NCBI RefSeq assembly: GCF_014851685.1
Contig: NZ_JACVAC010000001.1
Span: 186,001 to 250,000, forward strand
Reading direction: 5' to 3'
Origin: Pseudomonas sp. PDM05
Lineage (GTDB): Bacteria > Pseudomonadota > Gammaproteobacteria > Pseudomonadales > Pseudomonadaceae
DNA: 64,000 nucleotides
The notes under the pieces were generated by a model, which worked only from the letters and a program-made list of their open reading frames with translations, did not search any database and had not been told where the DNA came from. The position numbers and the translations under genes are program-made. Shown piece after piece: positions 44,334 through 53,819 of the stretch; the first letter of the stretch is position 1, and the number at the start of each line of letters is the position of its first letter.

Positions 44334-45529
44334 GCCTGCGGGTCGAGCAGAGCCTGAGCCAACTGCTGCATGAAGCGTTCCTCAGCCTGCGCACCCTGGG
44401 CAAGCGCTCGGTGCTGGCGTTGCTCGGCATCGTGATCGGCAGCTCCTCGGTGGTGGCATTGATCAATATCGGCCACAACGCGGCGGTGGATGCGGCGATG
44501 ATCTTCAAGGACATGGGCACCGACACCCTGATCGCCGGGTTCCCGCCCAAGGGCAGCAACGCGGTGACCATGCGTGCGCGCCTCGACCTCGACGCCGTCC
44601 GCCAGGCCGTGCCGGGCATCGCGCATATCGGCGCGCTCAGCCTGTTCAGCGGGCCCGTCGTGTTCCATGGCCGCACCACCAACGCCAACTACGTCGGCAG
44701 CACACCGGGCCTGCAAGACGCGATGCGTTTGAGCCTGGCCGAAGGGCGTTTCCTGTCGGCGTTCGACGCCAATGAAACCTACGCAGTAATCGGCGACCAG
44801 CTCGTGCAGGCCCTGAGTGCCCCCGGCGACCCGCTGCAAGTGGGAGATCGAGTACGCATCAATGATTACCTGTTCCTGATCGTCGGCATCCTGCAGCGCC
44901 AACCGCGCGCGATGTTGATGCCGGTGCAGGGCGGCGAATCGCTGTTTATCCCGGCCGAAGGCATGCGCCGCATCTACGCCACCCCGCAGATCAACAACGT
45001 GGTGATCCGTGCCGCGCCCGGCCAGGACATGGAGCACATGGCCGCAGCCGCCAGCGCCGCGCTGCAACCGCAGCTCAGCGAACACAGCGTGGACATCACC
45101 GTGCCTCAGCAAATGATCGACGGCATGACCCGGCAAAGCCGCACCTTCGCCTACCTGCTACTGGCGCTGGGGGCGATCTCCCTGGTGGGCGGCGGGGTCG
45201 GCGTGATGAACGTGATGCTGATGAACGTGTCGCAGCGCCGCCGCGAAATCGGCATCCGCATGGCCCTCGGCGCGCGTCAGCGTGACATCCGCAACCTGTT
45301 CCTGCTCGAAGCCGTGACCCTCACCGCCGTCGGCGCGCTGTGCGGTGCGGTGCTGGGCATGGGCGCCGCGTGGCTGTACGCCTGGCTGTCCGGCTGGGAG
45401 TTTGCCCTGGCCGTCGCCGCCCTGCCCCTTGGGGTCGGCAGTACGTTGTTGGTGGGTCTGTTCTTTGGTATCTACCCGGCGGTCTCGGCCTCGCGGTTGC
45501 AGCCGGTGGAGGCCTTGCGCGATGAATAA
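44330..45529 (+). CDS. ABC transporter permease, MacB type
   Basis: This 399-residue inner-membrane protein has one N-terminal helix (SVLALLGIVIGSSSVVAL), a large periplasmic domain of about 210 residues, and three C-terminal helices (LLALGAISLVGGGVGVMNVML; LTAVGALCGAVLGMGAAWLY; VGSTLLVGLFFGIYPAVSASRLQPVEALR). This is the MacB/FtsX layout. The ATPase is encoded separately, unlike E. coli MacB. The stop lies inside the outer-membrane gene start. Confidence 0.93.
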   Translation: MSLRVEQSLSQLLHEAFLSLRTLGKRSVLALLGIVIGSSSVVALINIGHNAAVDAAMIFKDMGTDTLIAGFPPKGSNAVTMRARLDLDAVRQAVPGIAHIGALSLFSGPVVFHGRTTNANYVGSTPGLQDAMRLSLAEGRFLSAFDANETYAVIGDQLVQALSAPGDPLQVGDRVRINDYLFLIVGILQRQPRAMLMPVQGGESLFIPAEGMRRIYATPQINNVVIRAAPGQDMEHMAAAASAALQPQLSEHSVDITVPQQMIDGMTRQSRTFAYLLLALGAISLVGGGVGVMNVMLMNVSQRRREIGIRMALGARQRDIRNLFLLEAVTLTAVGALCGAVLGMGAAWLYAWLSGWEFALAVAALPLGVGSTLLVGLFFGIYPAVSASRLQPVEALRDE

Positions 45530-46985
45530 ATGGCTCGCCGTCGTCGCCCTGATCAGCCTGCCGTGCATGGCCGCCGACGTGCTGATCAACCCTTCGGCGC
45601 CCAGCAGCGCCCGCAGCGTCTCGTTGAATGCCCAGGTCACCGCCCTGACCCTGGGCGATGCGGTGTACCTGGGCCTGCGCAACAATCCGGCGATCCGCAG
45701 CGCGTACCTGCAACGGGTGGCGCAGAAGTTCGACCTGCGCGTGGCCGAAGACGTCTTCAGCCCCAAGCTCACCCTCAACAGCTACTACCGCAGCACCCGC
45801 GGTTCGGCCGACAACGCACGCAACGCCAACGTGGCGCCGGCCACCAGCCTGCTCGGCGAGTACGGCACGCGCCTGAGCATGGCCTGGACCCAGCAACTGA
45901 ACAACGCCAATCGCGCCGGCCGCTACCGCAGCGACGGCCTCGACCTGGCGCTGATCCAGCCGCTGATGCGCGGTGCCGGCTGGGACGCCACCACCGCCCC
46001 GCTGCGCCTGTCGCGCCTGGCGGAACAGGCCAACCGCCTCAACCTCAAGGCCACCGTGGCGCAGACCATCAGCCAGATCATCGCCACCTACCGCGAACTG
46101 CTGCGCGCCCAGGAACAACTGAGCATCGTGCAAGATGCGCTCAAACGCTCCGGCACCCTGCTGGAAGTGAACAAAGCACTGATCAGTGCCGGGCGCATGG
46201 CCGAGTTCGAAATCGTGCAGACCGAAGCCGACATCGCCACCCAGCAACTGGGCGTCGAAGAAGCCCGGAACCAGCTCGACACCACCCGCCTGGCGTTGCT
46301 GCGCCTACTGGCCCTGGACCTGTCCACGCCGATTCGCGCCACAGAAGCCCTCGAGGCCAGCCCCATGCAGATCGACAAGGGCCAGGCCTTCAACCTCGCG
46401 CAAAACCAGCAGCCGGAATACCTCGCCGCCCTGCTCGGCAGCCAACAGGCCGACCTCAACCTGGTGATCGCCAAGGACTCCGGACGCTGGCAAGTGGACC
46501 TGGTCGCCGGCGCCAACCAGATCCGTGACGCCTATAACAACGACGCCGGCAGCCGCAACAACCGCACCTGGGACAGCTACGCCGGGGTGCAGGTGCAGAT
46601 CCCCATCGGCGACATCAGCACGCGCCAGGCCGAAGTGCGCGCGCGGGTGAACGTGGAAGACCAGCAGATCCGCATCACCGACGCCCGCCAGGCCCTGGAG
46701 CGCAGTGTCAACGATGTGGTGCGCGACCTCGGCACCCGCTGGCGCCAATATGAAATCTCCCAACGCGCCGTGGAGCTGTCGCGGCGCAAGATCGAGATCG
46801 AACGGGAAAAACTCAGCGCCGGGCGCTCCACCAACTTCCAGGTGCTGAGTTTCGAGGCCGATTTGCGCAATGCCGAAAACGCGCAGCTCAATGCGCTGAT
46901 CGCTTATCTGAACGCCCAGACCCAGCTCGACTTGACCCTGGGCATGACGCTGGAAAGTTGGGAAATCGCCCTCAATGACTACTAA
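45522..46985 (+). CDS. TolC-family outer-membrane efflux protein
   Basis: This 487-residue protein has a signal peptide (MNKWLAVVALISLPCMA). Two outer-membrane-efflux repeats follow, with long coiled helices (NLKATVAQTISQIIATYRELL; LERSVNDVVRDLGTRWRQYEISQRAVELS). It would form the outer-membrane duct for the MacB-type pump. The ATG at 45522 overlaps the permease stop codon; GGTGGAGG lies upstream. The open frame that extends back inside the permease gene is spurious. Confidence 0.9.
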   Translation: MNKWLAVVALISLPCMAADVLINPSAPSSARSVSLNAQVTALTLGDAVYLGLRNNPAIRSAYLQRVAQKFDLRVAEDVFSPKLTLNSYYRSTRGSADNARNANVAPATSLLGEYGTRLSMAWTQQLNNANRAGRYRSDGLDLALIQPLMRGAGWDATTAPLRLSRLAEQANRLNLKATVAQTISQIIATYRELLRAQEQLSIVQDALKRSGTLLEVNKALISAGRMAEFEIVQTEADIATQQLGVEEARNQLDTTRLALLRLLALDLSTPIRATEALEASPMQIDKGQAFNLAQNQQPEYLAALLGSQQADLNLVIAKDSGRWQVDLVAGANQIRDAYNNDAGSRNNRTWDSYAGVQVQIPIGDISTRQAEVRARVNVEDQQIRITDARQALERSVNDVVRDLGTRWRQYEISQRAVELSRRKIEIEREKLSAGRSTNFQVLSFEADLRNAENAQLNALIAYLNAQTQLDLTLGMTLESWEIALNDY

Positions 46986-48210
46986 TCAAAAACGCCTGCT
47001 GGGCGCCGGGTTGATCGTGCTGTTGGTCGGCGCCGGGCTGACCTGGCGCAGCACCGCCGAAAGCCCGGCCACCGCCACCGAGCAATGGCTGGCGGTGAAC
47101 CCCGAGCCGCTGGTGCATCAGATCGGCCTGGTGGGCAAGATCGAGCCCGACACCACCCTCATCCTCACCGCGCCCTTCGATGGCAATGTCGAGGCGAACC
47201 TGGTGGAGCAAGGCCAACGGGTCGACGCCGGCCAGGTGTTGCTGCGCATGGACCCGGCAACCCTCGAAGTGCAACTGCGCGAAGCCCTCGCTGCCCAACT
47301 CAAGGCACGTCGCACCGTGCAGGAGATGCAGGACTGGGACAGCAGCCCTGCCGTCAGCCGCGCGCGGCGCAGCCTGCGCACCGCCGAAATGAACGCGGGC
47401 AACACCCAGCGCAAACTCAGTGAAAGCGAAAACCTGTTCCAGCGCGGCATCATCCCGCGCAACGAACTGGACGACCTCAAGCAACAGACCCGCCAGCAAC
47501 AACTCGATCTCGCCGCGGCCCGCAGCGAGCTGCAACAGGCCATCGACCAGGGCAAGGGCGAATACCGCCAGATCGCCGACATGGAACTGACCAACGCCAC
47601 GGTCAAATACGACGCCCTGCGCACGCTGCTGGCAGGCCGCGAGGTCAAGGCGCCGTTCTCCGGAATCGTGGTGCCCGCCCCCGGCAATACCTCGACGCCA
47701 GGCAGCAACAACGCGCCGGTGCAGGCCGGCAGCAAGGTCAACCAGGGTCAGGTGTTGTTTGGCCTGGCGAATATCGAGCGGTTGAAGATCGTCGCCAAGG
47801 TCTCGGAGTTGGACATCAACAGGTTGCATCAGGGCCAGGCCGTGGAGGTGCTCGGCGACGGGTTTGATGGCGAACGGCTCAACGGCGTGGTCAGCGTGGT
47901 CAGCGGCTTGGCGATTGCCGGTGACAGCCAGGGCAGCGCGCAGTTTGCGGTGAGCTTGTCGATTCCCAAGCTCACGCCACAGCAGTTGCAGCGGGTGCGA
48001 TTGGGCATGAGTGCGCGGTTGACCATTGTCACTTACAACAATGCACAGGCGATCGTGGTGCCGGCGCAGGCGCTCGTTGGCGGTGAAGTGGAGTACCGGG
48101 AGGCGATGGACAAGCCGGTGGAACGGGTCAAGGTCACGACCGGGCAAGCGACGGCGCAAGGGGTCGAGGTCTTCGGCCTAAAACCCGGCTTTATCAAAAC
48201 CCCCAGATAA
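46975..48210 (+). CDS. Periplasmic adaptor (membrane-fusion protein), MacA/HlyD type
   Basis: This 411-residue protein has an N-terminal membrane anchor (GAGLIVLLVGAGLTW) and a lipoyl half-motif (FDGNVEANLVEQGQRVDAGQVLLRMD). An alpha-hairpin follows (about residues 90-195), then the second lipoyl half (VKAPFSGIVVPAPGN) and beta-barrel domains. It links the MacB-type permease to the TolC protein. It overlaps the preceding gene by 11 bases, so all four exporter genes are translationally coupled. Substrate unknown. Confidence 0.9.
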   Translation: MTTNQKRLLGAGLIVLLVGAGLTWRSTAESPATATEQWLAVNPEPLVHQIGLVGKIEPDTTLILTAPFDGNVEANLVEQGQRVDAGQVLLRMDPATLEVQLREALAAQLKARRTVQEMQDWDSSPAVSRARRSLRTAEMNAGNTQRKLSESENLFQRGIIPRNELDDLKQQTRQQQLDLAAARSELQQAIDQGKGEYRQIADMELTNATVKYDALRTLLAGREVKAPFSGIVVPAPGNTSTPGSNNAPVQAGSKVNQGQVLFGLANIERLKIVAKVSELDINRLHQGQAVEVLGDGFDGERLNGVVSVVSGLAIAGDSQGSAQFAVSLSIPKLTPQQLQRVRLGMSARLTIVTYNNAQAIVVPAQALVGGEVEYREAMDKPVERVKVTTGQATAQGVEVFGLKPGFIKTPR

Positions 48211-48213
48211 CCT

Positions 48214-48347
48214 TGTAGTGAGCGGGCTTGCCCCGCGCTGGGGGGCGAAGCCGCCCCAAATCCCGGCACCTCGGTCTTCCTGATACACCGCGGCGGAGCG
48301 TTTTGGGGCGGCTTCGCCCCCCAGCGCGGGCAAGCCCGCTCACTACA
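48214..48347. repeat. Long inverted repeat between convergent genes
   Basis: Two arms of about 47 bp (48214-48260 and 48301-48347) are reverse complements except for one inserted C. The arms begin TGTAGTGAGCGGGCTTGCCC and end in GAAGCCGCCCC. The core resembles REP but has an extra GGGGGGCGAAGCCGCCCC block absent from the other REPs here. The right arm contains the stop codon of the minus-strand gene. Confidence 0.9.
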
Positions 48348-49740
48348 GGGTCGGGGTCAGTTTTGCGGCGAGGGCTTTGGCTTGGAGTGCCACGTCGGTG
48401 ACGGCCGTGCTTTCCCACCACAGCCCCCGCAACGGCGGGCCCATGGCGAACAAACGGCTGCTGACTTGCCCTTGCGAGTCCACCACCGCCCCACCCGCAT
48501 CTGCCGCAATCCCCAGCGCCAGCGGCCCGGGCTGGATCAAGCCGCGCTTGAGCAATTGCTGTGGCAGCGGCCGGGCCACGCGGCGCCAGTCATATTCGAT
48601 GCCGCTGGAGTTGATCAGCGCCGCCCCCCGAACCCGAGTGATTGCCTGCTCGCCGCGATAGCGCACGCGAATGCAAACGCCGTCTACCGACGGCTCCAGG
48701 CCTTTGTATGACGCCGCCTGAATACGCAGGCGCCCCGCTTCATGCAAGCGCGCCACCAACTGCGCGCTCAACGGCGGTGAGCGGTGGTGATGACTCTCCC
48801 ACCACGGCCGCACATGCCTCACGAACTGACGCTTTTGCCGCTCACTGGCCTGGCTCCACAACCGGCCGATATGCGCACGCACGGTGTCCAGCGGCGCTTG
48901 CCAATCGATGCCCTGGGCCTGTGCGATCCGGCATTGGCGGCGCACCTCGCGCAGCAGTTGCCGAGGGCTGCGCAGGCTAGGGTCTTCGGCGAGAAAATCC
49001 ACCCAGCCCGGCGGCTGCCGACGCACATGGGGCAACAACCCATGCCGTGAAAAAACCTCGATAGGCCCGCGATGCCCGGCCAGTTCCAGGGACACCACGG
49101 CGTCGACCATGGTCAGCCCGGAGCCGATGATCAGCACGGTGGCCTGCGGGTCAATCTGGGTCATGCTGCTCACGTCCCATGGGTCAACCGCCGCCGCGTT
49201 CAAACCGCTGGACTCGGTCTGCGGCGTACGCGCCGCCGGAAACATTCCGGTGGCCAGCACCGCAAAGGCGCCGCGCAGTTGCTGGCCGTTATCCAGGGTC
49301 AACAACGTCGCCGCTTCATCCACTTGCACATCGACCACTTCGCCGCGCACATGCTCGACCGTCGACGCCGACAACGCCTGGGCCTGCGCCAACCGCTGCT
49401 GCGCATACAAGCCAAAGATCCCGCGTGGCGGGAACAGCTCGCTGATCGGCACGCGCTGCTGGTGCGCCTGCGGCCAGCCACCGGCAGCGATGTAGTCGGT
49501 GAGCCATTGGGTCAGGTCATCGGCGTTGTCCGGGTCGACGCTCATGCGTGCGGCGTTGCCGTTCAACGTGTGGCCCAGCTCAACTGCGCTGTAGGCCTCA
49601 CCACGGCCGAGTTCGGCGCGCGGTTCGATCACCAGAATCCGCCGCTGGCCCGGTCGGCGCAGTAGTTGCACCGCGAGCATCGTGCCACTTAGCCCGCCGC
49701 CGATGATCAAAACATCGGCGTTGCGGATGGAGTCAGTCAT
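48343..49740 (-). CDS. FAD/NAD(P)-binding oxidoreductase
   Basis: This 465-residue protein has two dinucleotide-binding motifs: VLIIGGGLSGTMLA (residues about 10-23, FAD) and VLIIGSGLTMVDAVV (about 200-214, NAD(P)). It also has the FAD_NAD_binding_9-type feature ELGRGEAYS and ends ESTAVTDVALQAKALAAKL. It may reduce flavin or hydroxylate a substrate; the reaction is unknown. It is the last gene of the minus-strand cluster, 12 bp after the LivF-type ATPase gene, and its stop lies in a long inverted repeat. Confidence 0.8.
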   Translation of the reverse strand: MTDSIRNADVLIIGGGLSGTMLAVQLLRRPGQRRILVIEPRAELGRGEAYSAVELGHTLNGNAARMSVDPDNADDLTQWLTDYIAAGGWPQAHQQRVPISELFPPRGIFGLYAQQRLAQAQALSASTVEHVRGEVVDVQVDEAATLLTLDNGQQLRGAFAVLATGMFPAARTPQTESSGLNAAAVDPWDVSSMTQIDPQATVLIIGSGLTMVDAVVSLELAGHRGPIEVFSRHGLLPHVRRQPPGWVDFLAEDPSLRSPRQLLREVRRQCRIAQAQGIDWQAPLDTVRAHIGRLWSQASERQKRQFVRHVRPWWESHHHRSPPLSAQLVARLHEAGRLRIQAASYKGLEPSVDGVCIRVRYRGEQAITRVRGAALINSSGIEYDWRRVARPLPQQLLKRGLIQPGPLALGIAADAGGAVVDSQGQVSSRLFAMGPPLRGLWWESTAVTDVALQAKALAAKLTPTL

Positions 49741-49752
49741 GCCTGTTCGCCT

Positions 49753-50520
49753 TTACTGTTTACCCAGATAAATGTCGTGCAAGTCGCCCCGCGCCAGCAG
49801 CTGCGCCGCGTTGCCACTCAAGGCCACGCGGCCAGTATCCAGCACGTAACCGTGGGACGCATAGGTGAGCGCGACGTTGATGTTCTGCTCGGCGATCAGG
49901 AAGCTCACCTGCTGCTCGCGGTTGAGCTGGGCGATGATCGCGAAAATCTCCTGCACGATCATAGGCGCCAAACCCATGGACGGCTCGTCGAGCAGTACCA
50001 AAGTAGGACGGGTCATCAACGCCCGGCCGATGGCGACCATCTGCTGCTCGCCACCGGAGGTCAGCCCGGCGCGGGTGTGGCGCTTGGTCTTGAGCCGGGG
50101 AAACCAGCTGTAGATACGCTCCAGGTCGTGTTCCATGTCCTGGCGACTCAGGCGCCGCACAAAGCCGCCGCTGCGCAGGTTGTCTTCCACGCTCAGTTGG
50201 CCGAACACATGGCGGCCCTCCAGGACGTGAACCATGCCTTGGCGCACGCGCTGGCTGGGGTCGACACCGGCCAGGTCGGCGCCGGCGTACTCAATCACCC
50301 CCCGGCTGACTTCGGCGCGCTCGGCGCGCACCAGGCCGGAAATCGCCTTGAGCGTGGTGCTCTTGCCTGCGCCATTGGCGCCGAGCAAGGCGACGATAGC
50401 GCCCTTGGGCACGTGCAGCGAAACCCCGGCCACCGCCAGGATCGCACCGTCGTAGATCACTTCGATGTCGTTGACCGTCAGCAGCGACGGGGTGGCGGAT
50501 GCAGCGGCGGGCTGGTGCAT
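49753..50520 (-). CDS. ABC transporter ATP-binding protein, LivF type
   Basis: This 255-residue ATPase has Walker A GANGAGKSTTLK, signature LTSGGEQQMVAIGRAL and Walker B LVLLDEPSMGLAP. The LivF-type C-terminus (YVLDTGRVALSGNAAQLL) is present. It pairs with the LivG-type ATPase at 53819 in a branched-chain-amino-acid-type (HAAT) importer. The gene context with flavin oxidoreductases suggests a substrate other than leucine. Confidence 0.92.
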   Translation of the reverse strand: MHQPAAASATPSLLTVNDIEVIYDGAILAVAGVSLHVPKGAIVALLGANGAGKSTTLKAISGLVRAERAEVSRGVIEYAGADLAGVDPSQRVRQGMVHVLEGRHVFGQLSVEDNLRSGGFVRRLSRQDMEHDLERIYSWFPRLKTKRHTRAGLTSGGEQQMVAIGRALMTRPTLVLLDEPSMGLAPMIVQEIFAIIAQLNREQQVSFLIAEQNINVALTYASHGYVLDTGRVALSGNAAQLLARGDLHDIYLGKQ

Positions 50521-50523
50521 GGT

Positions 50524-51864
50524 TTATTCATCCCCGGTGCAGGTGCGCGGCGTCAGGCCTTTTTCCTTGGCAAAGGCCGCGGATTTTTCGTCGATCAACG
50601 GCCGCAACAGTGCACGGTCGGCCGGGATCCATTCACTGACCAACGTCCAGTTGGCGCCGTCCCATTGCTGTACCCGCGCCGAACCGCCGCCTTCGTGGTC
50701 ACGGCACGACAGCTTGAGGTTTTGCATCAGGCCCAGGTAGCCCATGTCCTTGAGGCGAGCGTCGTCGATATTCAAGTGCTCCAGGCCCCAGCGGCCTTCT
50801 TCGCCGTTGAGCGGGCGCTTGCCGAACTTGGCCTGGGCGGTACGTATGGCTTCCACCGCCACGGCGGCGTTCACCAGGCCCGAGTTGTAGTAGACGCTGC
50901 CGAAGTTTTTCAGGTCCTTGAGGTCGCTGTGGCCCTTGTCGAGGATGTATTGCTTGAGGCGTTTGTGGATCTCGAAGTCGGCACCGGCCGGGTAAGGCGT
51001 CAGCGCCAGGTAGCCTTTGGCTGAGCTGCCAGCGGGCAACACGTCTTCGCTGGAACTGGCCCAGATGTCGCCGATGATGTGGTCGACCGGAAAGCCGAAG
51101 CGTGCGGCAGTCTTCACCGCCACCGGGGTGGAGACGCCCCAGGTGCGCAGGAACACCCAGTCCGGGTTGGCCTGGCGCACCTGGCGCCATTGTGCCGATT
51201 GCTCGTTGCCTGGGTCGGCCACAGGGATCTGGATATTTTCAAAGCCGTACTTCTCGGCGAGCAGCTTCAGCGGGCCGAGGGTTTCGCGACCATAGGCCGA
51301 GTCGTGGTAGACGGTGGCGATCTTCTTGCCCTTGAGTTTGTCGAACCCGCCCTCGCGCTGAGCAATGTAGTTCACCAGCGTCGACGCCTCGCTGTAGAAG
51401 GTCAGCATCACCGGGAAGTTGTACGGGAACACCGTGCCGTCGGTGGCCTCGGTGCGCCCGTAGCCGAGGGTGATCAGCGGGATCTTGTCCACTTCCGCAC
51501 GCTCGCTCAGGGCATACGCCGCCGGTGCGCCGTTGGGCTGATACACCGCCACCGGCGCGCCATCCAGGCCGTTCTTGAAGCGCTCGTAGCACTCGATGCC
51601 TTTCTCTGCCGTCCACTCGGTCTCGCACTCTTGCCACACCAGCTTGACGCCGTTGATACCGCCTTCGACCTCGTTGATATAGCGCAGATAGTCGATCATC
51701 CCGGCCCACACCTGCACGCCGCTGGACGCATAAGCGCCGACGCGATAGGTCGCCAGGGGCATAAATTGCTGATCGGCCGACGCCACGGCCTGGGGCACAG
51801 CACCGGCCAATGCCGCCAGTGCAAAGGCAGCACCGGCGAAAGAACGTTTCAAGGATGCACGCAT
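50524..51864 (-). CDS. ABC transporter periplasmic substrate-binding protein, LIV type
   Basis: This 446-residue protein has a Sec signal peptide (residues 1-30, cleavage near VASA). The type I periplasmic-binding fold follows (YRVGAYASSGVQVWAGMIDYLRYIN, NGVKLVWQECETEW, IPLITLGYGRTEATDG). It is longer than classic LivJ (about 345 residues) and resembles the AmiC/urea-binding-like members. The ligand is unknown. The start at 51864 is the ATG that gives the signal peptide. Confidence 0.9.
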   Translation of the reverse strand: MRASLKRSFAGAAFALAALAGAVPQAVASADQQFMPLATYRVGAYASSGVQVWAGMIDYLRYINEVEGGINGVKLVWQECETEWTAEKGIECYERFKNGLDGAPVAVYQPNGAPAAYALSERAEVDKIPLITLGYGRTEATDGTVFPYNFPVMLTFYSEASTLVNYIAQREGGFDKLKGKKIATVYHDSAYGRETLGPLKLLAEKYGFENIQIPVADPGNEQSAQWRQVRQANPDWVFLRTWGVSTPVAVKTAARFGFPVDHIIGDIWASSSEDVLPAGSSAKGYLALTPYPAGADFEIHKRLKQYILDKGHSDLKDLKNFGSVYYNSGLVNAAVAVEAIRTAQAKFGKRPLNGEEGRWGLEHLNIDDARLKDMGYLGLMQNLKLSCRDHEGGGSARVQQWDGANWTLVSEWIPADRALLRPLIDEKSAAFAKEKGLTPRTCTGDE

Positions 51865-51883
51865 GAAGGATTCTCTTGGGAAG

Positions 51884-52933
51884 TTAGAAGCGCAGCGGCC
51901 ACTGCCGCACACGGTCACGCAGGTTGTGCAACAAGCGAATCAAGCCCTCGGGTTCCTTGATCAGGAACACGATGATCAACACGCCAAAGATGATTTTTTG
52001 CAGGTTCTGCAACTGCCCCTCATCCACCGCGCCGCCGAACAGCGCCTGCCCGGCATGACTGAGGAAAATCGGCAGCAAACTGATAAAGGCCGCACCGACA
52101 AAGTTGCCGGCGATGCTGCCCATACCGCCGATAATGATGATGAACAGGATCTGGAATGAGCGATTGATGTCGAAACTGCTGGCGCTCGCCGTGCCCAGGT
52201 AGGCAAAGGCCCACAGCGCACCGGCGATGCCGAGGTAGAACGAACTGACGGCAAACGCCAGGCGCTTGTAGCGCACCACCGGGATGCCCACCACGGCGGC
52301 GGCGGTGTCCATGTCGCGGATCGCCATCCAGTTGCGTCCGACCTGGCTGCGCACCAGGTTGATCGCGGTCCAGGTCAACACCACCACCGTCACCAGCGTC
52401 AGCAGATAGCGGCCCAGCGGCGTGTTGAGGTCATGGCCGAACAGCGCAAGCTTTGGCGCGGAGATGGTCCCGGAGGACCCGTAGTTGTAGAACCAGGGGA
52501 ATTTGACGAACAGCCACTCCAGGAAAAACTGCGCGGCCAAGGTGGTGACCATCAAATAGAAGCCCTTGATCCGCGCGCTGGGCAGGCCGAACAACAGCCC
52601 GACCAGCGCGCTGATAATCCCACCGCCCAGCAGCGCCACCGGCAAGCCCAGTTCCGGCAGACGCAGCAGAAAGCCATAGGTGGCAAACGCGCCGACGGCC
52701 ATGAAACCCGCCGCGCCCACCGAAGTTTGCCCGGTGTAGCCGGTCAGCAAGTTCAGGCCAAGCCCGGCCAGCGACAACACCAGGAACGGAATCAGGATCG
52801 CGTTCAGCCAGTAGTCATTGCCCCACAACGGCACCACGATAAACGCCAGCGCCAACAGGCCGATCAGGCCCCAAGGGAGGCGCCGCTGGGTCAGCACCAA
52901 CGGCGCGAAGTGTTGCGCAACAGGGATCGACAT
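51884..52933 (-). CDS. ABC transporter permease, LivM type
   Basis: This 349-residue inner-membrane permease has about ten helices. It carries the LivM features LNLLTGYTGQTSVGAAGFMAVGAF, the coupling loop GRNWMAIRDMDTAAAVVGIPVVRYK, and GGMGSIAGNFVGAAF. The ATG at 52933 begins MSIPVAQHF; the frame further upstream overlaps the LivH-type gene and is not used. Confidence 0.92.
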   Translation of the reverse strand: MSIPVAQHFAPLVLTQRRLPWGLIGLLALAFIVVPLWGNDYWLNAILIPFLVLSLAGLGLNLLTGYTGQTSVGAAGFMAVGAFATYGFLLRLPELGLPVALLGGGIISALVGLLFGLPSARIKGFYLMVTTLAAQFFLEWLFVKFPWFYNYGSSGTISAPKLALFGHDLNTPLGRYLLTLVTVVVLTWTAINLVRSQVGRNWMAIRDMDTAAAVVGIPVVRYKRLAFAVSSFYLGIAGALWAFAYLGTASASSFDINRSFQILFIIIIGGMGSIAGNFVGAAFISLLPIFLSHAGQALFGGAVDEGQLQNLQKIIFGVLIIVFLIKEPEGLIRLLHNLRDRVRQWPLRF

Positions 52934-52937
52934 GGTT

Positions 52938-53819
52938 TCAGACTCGCTCGATGGCGCGCTCGCCGAACAGGCCGGCGGGACGGATATACAGGAAGGCCAG
53001 GGCCAATACGTAGGCAAACCACGGCGTGATGCCGCCGCCGATCAACGGGCCGATATACACCTCGGCGAGGTTCTCCGCGGCACCGACAATCAGCCCGCCG
53101 ACAATTGCCCCGCCAATCGAGGTAAAGCCGCCGATGATCAGCACCGGCAGGGCCTTGAGCACCACCAGCGACAGCGAAAACTGCACGCCCTGGCGCGCGC
53201 CCCACAACAGCCCGGCGACCAGCCCGACCACCCCGGCCACGGCCCAGACGATCTGCCAGATGCGGTTGAGGTTGATACCGATGGACAGCGCCGCCGTGGT
53301 GTCATCCGCCACCGCGCGCAACGACACACCGATGCGGGTCTTGTTGAACAACAGCGCCAACACCGTCACCAGCACCACCGCCACCGCCGCCGCGATCAGG
53401 TCAAACTGGCTGAGCATCAGCGGGCCGACGAACAGCGGCACATCGTCGATGCCCAGATCCAGAGCGCGCACCTGCGAGCCCATCAGGCCCTGGGCGAGGC
53501 CTTCGATGATGAACGAGAGGCCGAGCGTGGCCATGAACAAGGTGATCTGCGAACGGTTCACCAAGGGCCGCAGCACCAGGCGCTCGATCAGCAGCGCACC
53601 GAGGCTCATCACGATCACCGTGAGCAGCAACGCCAGGGCAAACGGCACCCCCTGATCATGCAGGCTGACGAAGGTCAGCGCGGCGAACAGCAGCATCGCG
53701 CCCTGGGCAAAGTTGAACACGCCGCTGGCCTTGTAGATCAGCACAAAGCCGATGGCGACCAGCGAGTACATGGTGCCGGCGAGCAGGCCGCCGAGCAGGG
53801 TTTCGAAGAAGAACGTCAT
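52938..53819 (-). CDS. ABC transporter permease, LivH type
   Basis: This 293-residue inner-membrane permease has YSLVAIGFVLIYKASGVFNFAQGAM near the start and the LivH coupling motif GVSLRAVADDTTAALSIGIN. IGGFTSIGGAIVGGLIVGAAENL lies near the end. It lies four bases upstream of the LivM-type start, and its own start overlaps the end of the LivG-type gene. Confidence 0.92.
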   Translation of the reverse strand: MTFFFETLLGGLLAGTMYSLVAIGFVLIYKASGVFNFAQGAMLLFAALTFVSLHDQGVPFALALLLTVIVMSLGALLIERLVLRPLVNRSQITLFMATLGLSFIIEGLAQGLMGSQVRALDLGIDDVPLFVGPLMLSQFDLIAAAVAVVLVTVLALLFNKTRIGVSLRAVADDTTAALSIGINLNRIWQIVWAVAGVVGLVAGLLWGARQGVQFSLSLVVLKALPVLIIGGFTSIGGAIVGGLIVGAAENLAEVYIGPLIGGGITPWFAYVLALAFLYIRPAGLFGERAIERV

